Assembly: GCA_016710525.1 (NCBI GenBank)
Contig: JADJVQ010000128.1
Coordinates: 1-5,014, forward strand
From: Burkholderiaceae bacterium
Lineage (GTDB): Bacteria > Pseudomonadota > Gammaproteobacteria > Burkholderiales > Burkholderiaceae_E
Reading direction: 5' to 3'
DNA: 5,014 nt
Shown here: piece after piece, positions 1 to 5,014 of the stretch
Layout: each line of letters starts with the position of its first letter
How positions within the stretch are numbered: position 1 is the stretch's first letter
Notes under the pieces: generated by a model
What the model was told of the DNA's origin: nothing
Seen by the model: only the letters and a program-made list of their open reading frames with translations
Databases searched by the model: none
Position numbers and translations under genes: made by a program

Positions 1-1910
1 CCCCAATGCTGCCCAGGTCTTCGACGCGGCCGACAAGTTCAAGCAGCGCTGCCTGTTGGACCAGGAGTCGCTGTTCCTGGAAGGACAGATCCTGTGGACG
101 GCCGAGCATTTCCAGGCCTTGATCGACAACTACGTCAAACAGCCTGACGTGGGCGACGGTGGCTTCTACGACAAGCTGGCCAGCCAGTTGGCCACCTGCC
201 AGGCGCTGGACGTGGCGCTGATGGCCGAGGTGTTCTGGATCGTGCAGCTTGGCCCCACCAACCTGCGTGCGCCGACAAAGGCGAAGACGCTGGAGCGCAT
301 CTGGAACATGAAGCCGGCTGCACCGTTCCCTTCAACCTCGCCGTTCTTGGCGACGCCGGTGCTGTCGGGCTTGGGCAGTGCTGGCCCCGGCTACAACCAG
401 TACCTGTGGATGGAAATCGTCTTCGCCGTGGAAGCGTTCGCCGCCTTCGTGGCCAAGCCACGCAGCGAGCGCGAGGCACTATTAAACGACGCGCAGGGCT
501 TCGCCTTGTGGCTGGACAGCGTCCCCGCGGGCAAGGGGCGGCAGCTTTATCACACGCTGTGCCATGTGCTGTTCCCCGATGCCTTTGAACGCATCTTCAG
601 CCAGGGCAACAAGTACCAGGTGGCGCGGGCGCATAAGATTTGGACTCCAGCGCTGGGCGAAAGCCGCCCGGCCATGGACACCGCCCTGCAAGACCTGCGC
701 AAGCGCCTGGAGCTGCAGCACCCCGGTACGGTGGACTATTACGCGCTGCCAGTCGGCACGCTCATCAAGCAACAGGGCGTCCAGCCGGGCAAGGTCTCGG
801 ACAAGGTGCCGGTGGCGACGGCGAGACAACCAATCCTGCCCCGCTGTCCGTGCACGAGCCAGACCCGGAGTACGACGTTGAAGCCGCAACCAACGCCAAG
901 CCGACGCTGCGCCTGGCCGACAACCTGATCCTGTACGGCCCACCCGGCACCGGCAAGACCTATGAGATGCAGGCCCGCATGAAGGCGGCCTTCGACAGAG
1001 GCGAAGACTTCGAGTTCGTGGCGTTCCATCCCAGCTACGCCTACGAGGACTTCATTGGTGGCCTGCGGCCGGTGGCCGCTAAGGACGGCTCGGGCGTGGC
1101 GGTTGTCTTTCAGAAGGGTCCGTTCCTGACGCTTTGTGAAAAAGCCCATGCCAACCCGACGCAGCAGTTCACCCTGTTCATCGACGAGATCAACCGCGCC
1201 AACGTGGCCAAGGTCTTCGGCGAGCTGATCACGCTGATCGAGCCCAGCAAGCGTGTGATTGCCGGAAGCAAGGCCAACGACGCAGGTGCCTGGGTCACGC
1301 TGCCAGGCCTGTCGGCACGCTTTGGCGTGCCCGACAACCTGAACCTGGTGGCCACGATGAATACGGCCGACCGATCCATTGCGATGATGGACATCGCTCT
1401 TCGGCGGCGCTTCCGCTTCCAGGAATGCCCACCCGAGCCGAAGCACATCGAGCCAGCGATGGTGGGGGCCATCGACCTACCTGCGTTGCTCCAGCGTATG
1501 AACGACCGGCTTGAGTACCTGCTGGATCGCGACCACGCCATCGGCCATGCCGTTTTCATGGGCATCACGTCGCTGGCCGAGTTGCAACAGGTGCTTGCGC
1601 AGCGCGTGATCCCTTTGCTCCAGGAATACTTCTTCGAGGACATGGAAAGGGTGCGCCTCGTCTTGACTGGCAACGGCAAGGAAAGCGTGTTCTTCAAATC
1701 CCGGTCGCTCTCGCCGTCAGAGCTGTTCCCCGGGCGCAGCAGGCGGTAGGCATCGAAGCGCGGCCAACCTTCTCGGTGGGAGAGCCCAGCACCTGGAGCG
1801 AGGCCCACATCATGAGCCTGTACGGCGCGGCGCCGGTCGCTGCGCCGCCGCCAGAGTCTGCCGTCGATACCCCGGCAGAAGGTGCCGGCACCATGCAGAA
1901 CGCGGGGTGA
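1..1910 (+). CDS. mcrB: McrB-like AAA+ NTPase of a type IV restriction system, 5' partial, two frameshifts
   Basis: This is the motor subunit of an McrBC-type, modification-dependent restriction system. In that family it binds modified DNA, hydrolyses GTP (or ATP in relatives) and activates the McrC nuclease. The reading frame is already open at base 2, before the TTG at 56, and that stretch fits the protein, so the true start lies upstream. About 270 visible N-terminal residues form an aromatic and Leu-rich, probably helical region with no DNA-reader domain I can name. The AAA+ core follows in another frame: Walker A GPPGTGKT (937-960), Walker B FIDEINRA (1177-1200, acidic pair at 1183-1188), the McrB signature MNTADRS (1357-1377) and an arginine-rich RRRFRF (1402-1419). 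The C-terminus is Ala/Pro-rich (about 1830-1907). Single missing bases near 800-845 and at 1727-1734 split the gene. The stop TGA (1908-1910) lies four bases before mcrC, which suggests one operon. The family call is firm; the modification recognised is unknown. Confidence 0.88.
800..845 (+). other. Frameshift (-1, one base missing) in mcrB linker
   Basis: The McrB protein reads well in the frame of base 2 up to about KVSDKVPVAT. It reads well in the next frame from GETTNPAPLSV onward, leading into Walker A. One added base joins them. Both frames are open here and the linker is poorly conserved, so the exact base cannot be fixed. Confidence 0.8.
1727..1734 (+). other. Frameshift (-1) in a CCCCGGG run in mcrB
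   Basis: Without correction the product ends as FPGRSRR at 1749. Adding one G to the CCCCGGG run gives LFPGAQQAVGIEARPTFSV, a natural continuation for this family, which then runs to the TGA at 1908-1910. Confidence 0.82.
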
Positions 1911-1914
1911 CGCG

Positions 1915-3204
1915 ATGGGGGGCCTTCGCACCGTCACCGTCCTGGAGCATGAAGTCATCCCCATCATCGACGGTGGCGAGATGCCGAGCATGTTGGCGGA
2001 CGCCGACCCGTGGTTTCGGAACCCGAAGCGCAGGCGCTTCTCCGACTGAACGACCTACGCAGGGGTTTTTGCCAACGGCTATCGGGCGGCATCAAGCTCG
2101 CGCAACACTGCGGCATTGTTCGCTTGCCGACCTGCGTGGTTGAGGTGCTGCCCAAAGTCGGCATGGCAGATGCTCGAACGCCCGATGAACTGGAACGCTC
2201 GCGCGGTGCTCTGCTGGCTATGCTGCACAGTGCCCGGCAGGTCGCCATCACCAAGATCGGCTCGGTACCGCAGCAGGCCGTGCACGCGCCTCTGCTGGAC
2301 ATCTTCATCGAGGCCTTCCTGCATTGCGCGCGCGATCAAGCCCGGCACGGGCTGCTGAGCCGCTATGTGGCGCATGCAGACGACCTTCCCGTCATCAAGG
2401 GGCGCTTCCAGGCCCATGGACATGTCCGCCGCAACCTGGCACGGCCGCACCTGCTGCACTGCGAATACGACGAGTTCACCGCCGACAACGCCTACAACCG
2501 CGCCGTCCGCGCCACGCTGGAAGCGTGCCGCACGTGGGTAAGCAGAGCCAGCACCAGCGAATGTGGTTCGAGACCCATGCCCGGTACGCCAGCATTTCGG
2601 CCGTGAGGATGTCGGCGGCCGAGGTGGCACGCATACCGCGCGACCGCACGACACACCGCTACGGCTCCTTGCTGACTTGGTGCGAGTGGCTGCTGGCCAT
2701 GGCCAGCCCGGCATTGAGCGCCGGGGCATCGCAGGCGCCAGGGTTGCTGTTCGACATGAACAAGCTCTTCGAGGCCCACGCTGCCAGGCTGGAGGAAGCC
2801 AGTGCGGGGATCGACCGCATCGTGCATACGCAGGGGCCGCCGCTGCCCCTAGCAACTCATGGCCAGGTCGATGCGTTCCTGCTGAAGCCAGACATCACGG
2901 TTTGGCACGTCGGCCACGACGGCGCTGCCGCAGGCATTGACCGCGTCGTCGATGCGAAGTGGAAGCGGCTGGACCCTCACGCTTCGGATTTCGGCGTGGA
3001 TGAGGCTGACGTTTACCAACTGCTGGCCTACGCCCTGCGCTACGGATGCACGTCGCTCGAACTGGCGTACCCGCAGCAGGTCGGCACCGAAAACTCCTTG
3101 TGCCCCCCGGTGTTCAAGCTCCAGGCTGCAGGCCACGGGGAAGCGTCACGATCACCATGAAGCTCGTTCCCATGGTCGGCAGCAGTATCGGGCTCCGCCC
3201 GTGA
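1915..3204 (+). CDS. mcrC: McrC-like PD-(D/E)xK nuclease subunit, three frameshifts
   Basis: This is the partner nuclease of the upstream McrB-like motor. In the family it is recruited to the McrB ring and cuts modified DNA. The ATG at 1915 follows the mcrB stop after four bases with only a weak purine-rich GGGG stretch ahead of it, so translational coupling is likely. The N-terminal part (LEHEVIPI, then GFCQRLSGGIKLAQ and CVVEVLPKVG) is typical of McrC. The nuclease core is visible near the C-terminus: LKPD with Asp at 2891-2893, then VVDAKWK with Asp at 2951-2953 and Lys at 2957-2959, then DVYQLLAYA with Gln at 3017-3019 and Tyr at 3029-3031. With three bases restored the product is 430 residues, and the catalytic residues fall at about D327, D347, K349, Q369 and Y373. 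Single bases are missing near 2007-2009, 2553-2558 and 3137-3140. The last shift moves the end from 3160 to 3204 and recovers the C-terminus VTITMKLVPM. All catalytic residues are present, so a corrected protein should be active. Confidence 0.87.
2005..2012 (+). other. Frameshift (-1) in a CCC run near the mcrC 5' end
   Basis: From ATG 1915 the uncorrected frame stops at about 2047, after 44 residues. Adding one C to the CCC at 2007-2009 joins MPSMLADADP to VVSEPEAQALLRLNDLRRGF, which is standard McrC N-terminal sequence. The GTG at 2010 is therefore unlikely to be a genuine start. Confidence 0.82.
2553..2560 (+). other. Frameshift (-1) in the middle of mcrC
   Basis: The upstream frame is good to TWVSRAST and the downstream frame is good from RMWFETHARY. 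One extra C in the CC at 2554-2555 gives ASTQRMWFETHAR. The uncorrected upstream frame would end at 2606, before the whole nuclease core. Confidence 0.78.
3137..3140 (+). other. Frameshift (-1) in a GGGG run near the mcrC 3' end
   Basis: Uncorrected, the product ends with GEASRSP at 3160. One extra G gives HGGSVTITMKLVPMVGSSI and a stop at 3202-3204. This is the hydrophobic C-terminal strand expected for McrC. Confidence 0.72.
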
Positions 3205-3353
3205 AGCCGCCCACTTCACTGACGCGAAGGCCGCGTGACCAGACATCCTGAGCCCAGGCGCAGGCCCTGCGGTGATGCTGAGTCTGCGGTGGCATCTGAT
3301 CGCCGCTGTGGCATGTTCGCCAGAAGGATGCGTGAGTTTGTGCTGTCGGTATC
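3205..3353. other. Convergent intergenic spacer between mcrC and the relaxase gene
   Basis: This 149-base stretch lies between two gene ends that face each other. I see no convincing gene on either strand. Two small inverted repeats occur at its left edge: GTGAAG/CTTCAC (3201-3206 and 3214-3219, over the restored mcrC stop) and ACGCG/CGCGT (3222-3226 and 3232-3236). Neither is followed by a T run, so they are not clear intrinsic terminators. Confidence 0.5.
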
Positions 3354-4317
3354 TCACCGTTGGGGGCCGATGTCGATCGGCTTGGGTGTTGACGCCCGTT
3401 CAGGCGCAACCCGTTGCGGAGCAGCTGCCTGACTGATCGGCATCTCCTTGATGAACGCCGCGATGGCGCCAGCCAGTTTTCGGTCCGCCGGATCCCCGGA
3501 CGTAGCCAGCGCCCTGCCCACATGCATCCAGGCTTCGACGGCCCGGGCTCGCGTCGCCTGCGCCGCCGCACTTGCCTTGGACCCCGGGCGCGTGGTTCTC
3601 AGGCGGCCATCCTGCCGAGCCTTCAGCCGCCACAGGGCGTCGTAGTTCCTATCGCGCCCGCGCGTCGCCTGACGAGTCGCTTCGGCTTCGATGCCCTGAT
3701 CGCGCAGCTTCTCGGCGAAGGTCTCGCGCCAGCGGTGCAGGTCGGCCTTGCGCGGGTTCAGGCGCTTGCCGTGCTTGGACTCGGCCCGCACGCTGATGTG
3801 CACATGCGGGTTGGCCTGGTGGTCGTGCAGCACCATCACGTACTTGTGATCCGCCAGCTCGACCTTGGCGAACTCGCGCGCCGCACGCTGCACCGCCAGC
3901 GGATCGGTACCGCGCGGCATCGACAGCATGATGTTGTAGGCCTCGCGCCAGTCGCCAATGTCGTCGATGAAGGTGCCTCCATAGCGCCAGTCGTCAGCCA
4001 GCCCCTGAAGTGCTGACTTGCCGCGCGAGGTATCGCCGCGGTCGTCTTCGATGTCCAGGCGGCCGTTCTTGCTGATGTAGCGGAAGTGCGCGGCGATGGC
4101 CTTCATGCCGCGCCCGCCGCCCGTGACCTTCACCATCACCTGAGGCGCCGGCGGACCACGGTCGCTTCGATGCGTTGGCGGATGGCGGCGGCCCGCTGCC
4201 TTGCGGCGAGCGCGCTAAGCTTGGGCTGCGGGCGGTGTGCACGATGCGGTTGCCGGGATAGAAGAGGCGGTCGCCCCACTGGAGCAGGACGCCGTCGATG
4301 TTCTGACCTTGGGTCAT
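3354..4317 (-). CDS. MOBP-type (MobA/VirD2-like) relaxase, two frameshifts near the 5' end
   Basis: This is a conjugative relaxase, which nicks one strand at oriT, stays covalently bound through a tyrosine and pilots the strand into the recipient. The start is the ATG at 4317-4315, which overlaps the restored mobC stop as ATGA. The N-terminus reads MTQGQNIDGVLLQWGDRLF. The frame then shifts near 4231-4243 and again at 4146-4151, after which VMVKVTGGGRGMKAIAAHFR begins the long C-terminal part. Restoring one base at each site gives 321 residues. The likely catalytic Tyr is in HFRYISKNG (codon at 4079-4077, about Y81). The metal-binding motif III is VLHDHQANPHVHISV, with the conserved histidines PHVH at 3806-3798 (about H172 and H174). 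LNPRKADLHRWRETFAEKL and a basic region follow, and there is no separate primase or helicase domain. If the shifts are real, an initiation within the C-terminal part at about 4139 would still keep both catalytic motifs. Confidence 0.86.
4146..4151 (-). other. Frameshift (-1) in the relaxase gene, second site
   Basis: On the coding strand the sequence CGCCGGCGCCTCAG gives RRRLR and a stop at 4138-4136. One extra G gives VVRRAPQVMVKVTGGGRG, which is the expected entry to the relaxase domain. Confidence 0.85.
4231..4243 (-). other. Frameshift (-1) in the relaxase gene, first site
   Basis: The start frame is good to FYPGNRIV. A second frame is good from HRPQPKLSALAARQRAAAI. One missing base between them explains the break; its identity is not decided by the sequence. 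Confidence 0.8.
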
Positions 4318-4908
4318 GGACCGTTCTCCAGGCCGTGGTTGCGCCGGTACGGCTCTGATGCATCGCGCCGCCCCCGCGAGGCTGCGGGTCGGCCAGCGAC
4401 CGAGTGAGGTGATCGAGGTGCTCGCGCACGTCGATGCCAACGTGGTCAACATCGGCCGGTACTGTCGGCAGCCGGTAGGGCACCTTTGCCGCAACAGCGA
4501 TACAAGGTGGCTCAGGTTACGGCTGAACGTGGACAGCTCGGCACACGCCGCGATCAGCGCGCCGACGGTTTCTGCGCGGTCGCTGGCCGGCATCGGCGCA
4601 GGCTGACCCGCCAGCATGTCGACGACGAATTCGCCCGGAGGCTGCCCCGCCAGACGGGCAGCAGCCAAGACTGCAGATGCATCGGCGCGGGACATGCGCA
4701 ACGTGAGCCGCACGCGACTCGCATCGCGCGCTTGGAGCCGAGGCGGCCTGGCCTCACTGACAGGCTCAGCAGAGCCCCCCAGGGCCTCTGCAAGCGTCGC
4801 CCGAACCCAGCCCGAGGGCGACGTACCGGCCAGCCGTGCGCGCTCAACGAGCGCGGCTTTCAGACCATGCAGATCGACGCTGAGTCGATCACGTGACGAG
4901 GGTGCCAT
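4314..4908 (-). CDS. MobC-like mobilization accessory protein with two RHH-like units, two frameshifts
   Basis: This is a relaxosome accessory protein, expected to bind the transfer origin and help the relaxase reach its nick site; such proteins often also repress their own operon. I chose ATG 4908 because a strong AGGAGG (4921-4916) lies seven bases upstream; a GTG at 4974 has no such site. Residues 9-44 (strand LSVDL, then helices around ALVERARLAG and GWVRATLAEAL) look like a ribbon-helix-helix. Residues 66-101 repeat the pattern (RLTLRMS, AARLAG, EFVVDMLAG). Residues 123-141 (AELSTFSRNLSHLVSLLRQ) match the C-terminal helix seen in MobC proteins. The frame shifts near 4432-4442 into DVREHLDHLTRSLADPQPR, and again in the 4371-4375 homopolymer into SEPYRRNHGLENGP and a TGA at 4316-4314. 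The restored length is 198 residues. The stop overlaps the relaxase start, so the two genes are probably translationally coupled. MobC is a family-level call from pattern and context. Confidence 0.78.
4371..4375 (-). other. Frameshift (-1) in a five-base G run near the mobC 3' end
   Basis: On the coding strand this is GGGGG. Adding one G joins SLADPQPRGG to RRDASEPYRRNHGLENGP and a TGA that overlaps the relaxase ATG. Without it no stop appears until 4136. Confidence 0.75.
4432..4442 (-). other. Frameshift (-1) in the C-terminal part of mobC
   Basis: The first frame is good to QYRPMLTTLA and the next from DVREHLDHLTRSLADPQPR. Together they resemble the usual MobC tail, a helical segment with a DVR-x-HL pattern. 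Confidence 0.75.
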
Positions 4909-4915
4909 ACCCGAG

Positions 4916-4921
4916 CCTCCT
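4916..4921 (-). promoter_or_regulatory. Ribosome binding site that fixes the mobC start
   Basis: AGGAGG on the minus strand lies seven bases before the ATG at 4908. It is the best Shine-Dalgarno sequence I noticed in the window and favours this start over the upstream GTG at 4974. It abuts an inverted repeat, so access to it may be controlled. Confidence 0.75.
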
Positions 4922-4939
4922 GACATGCCGTGCGTGTCA
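4921..4939. promoter_or_regulatory. Imperfect palindrome next to the mobC ribosome binding site
   Basis: TGACATGC-CGT-GCGTGTCA has 8-base arms with one mismatch around a 3-base centre. It touches the first base of the AGGAGG element. RHH proteins bind palindromes of this sort and MobC-type proteins can be autorepressors, so an operator is a reasonable inference. A relaxosome or oriT binding site is the alternative. Confidence 0.5.
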
Positions 4940-4992
4940 GACAACGGCGCCACCGCGCCTATCTCTGCACTCACCTACGCATTCAGTATTGG

Positions 4993-5002
4993 CTCGATCG
5001 AG
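4993..5002. repeat. Perfect 10-base palindrome CTCGATCGAG upstream of mobC
   Basis: CTCGATCGAG is its own reverse complement and lies about 85 bases upstream of the mobC start. A weak promoter-like pair on the minus strand flanks it: TTGAAG at 5009-5004 and TACTGA at 4988-4983, spaced 15 bases, shorter than ideal. It could be an operator within the mob promoter; the promoter itself is weakly supported. Confidence 0.3.
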
Positions 5003-5014
5003 GCTTCAATGCCG

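Larger units (their letters stand above)
4909..5014 (-). other. Leader region of the mobilization operon, possible oriT area
   Basis: About 100 bases upstream of mobC carry the ribosome binding site, two palindromes and a weak promoter-like pair. In mobilizable elements the transfer origin is often next to the mobC/relaxase start. I cannot identify a nick site here, so oriT is only a positional inference. Confidence 0.3.

Noticed and set aside
56..928. TTG at 56 as the real start of the McrB-like gene and 928 as its end
   Set aside because: The frame is open back to base 2 with fitting sequence. The last 30 or so residues before 928 are Arg/Pro/Thr-rich out-of-frame sequence after the break.
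739..1446. A 235-residue minus-strand reading frame opposite mcrB
   Set aside because: The plus strand encodes the Walker A, Walker B and MNTADRS motifs across the same bases, so this is a shadow.
1..1749. Programmed -1 ribosomal frameshifting as the explanation of the mcrB breaks
   Set aside because: No slippery heptamer with a downstream structure stands out, and the same defect recurs nine times in four genes, which fits missing bases better.
2010..2606. A separate gene starting with GTG at 2010
   Set aside because: It continues the McrC protein that begins at ATG 1915. The apparent start only marks where the frame shifts after a CCC run.
3205..3353. A small gene in the convergent spacer
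   Set aside because: No open frame here has a plausible ribosome binding site or recognisable protein sequence, and frames crossing it are extensions of shadows.
3608..3615. CATCCTGC, similar to the IncP-type nick core, and a related CATCCTG at 3244-3250
   Set aside because: The first lies inside the relaxase coding region, and the second lacks the final pyrimidine and has no nearby long inverted repeat. Eight-base matches of this looseness are expected by chance.
3414..4016. A 200-residue plus-strand reading frame opposite the relaxase gene
   Set aside because: It is an antisense shadow in GC-rich coding DNA. The minus strand carries the HDHQANPHVH relaxase motif here.
3994..4974. One 326-residue minus-strand protein from 4974 to 3994
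   Set aside because: It fuses the mobC start, out-of-frame sequence, the relaxase start and more out-of-frame sequence. The breaks explain it, and AGGAGG points to a start at 4908.

Overview
The window is GC-rich and reads like accessory DNA from a proteobacterium, perhaps Burkholderiales, Pseudomonas or Xanthomonas. That guess rests only on base composition, codon style and the look of the relaxase and McrBC proteins. It contains two two-gene units facing each other. Bases 1-3204 (+ strand) hold an McrBC-type, modification-dependent (type IV) restriction pair: an McrB-like AAA+ motor whose 5' end lies off the window, followed four bases later by an McrC-like PD-(D/E)xK nuclease subunit. Bases 4908-3354 (- strand) hold a mobilization pair: a MobC-like accessory protein with two ribbon-helix-helix-like units, followed by an overlapping MOBP-type relaxase. 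A 149-base convergent spacer (3205-3353) separates the units, and about 100 bases upstream of mobC carry palindromes that could be an operator or part of an oriT. This is the arrangement expected when a defence cassette sits beside the mobilization genes of an integrative conjugative element or plasmid.

The most striking property is that none of the four genes is open in one frame. I count nine places where the reading frame must move by exactly -1, as if one base were missing: two in mcrB, three in mcrC, two in the relaxase gene and two in mobC. The protein family resemblance passes straight across each break, and most breaks lie at or near short G or C runs. Putting one base back at each site gives gene lengths that are exact multiples of three (mcrC 430 aa, relaxase 321 aa, mobC 198 aa). 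It also restores a 4-base ATGA stop/start overlap between mobC and the relaxase gene. No breaks of the opposite sign and no in-frame nonsense codons were found. I infer that deletion-type sequencing or assembly errors are more likely than true decay of four genes, but the sequence alone cannot prove it.

If intact, the McrB-like protein would use nucleotide hydrolysis to translocate on DNA carrying a modified base and the McrC-like protein would cleave it. The MobC-like protein would bind the transfer origin and help the relaxase nick it. The two units share no obvious biochemical step; their link is that the mobile element carries the defence genes as cargo. I see no tRNA, rRNA, CRISPR array, IS element or integrase in the window.
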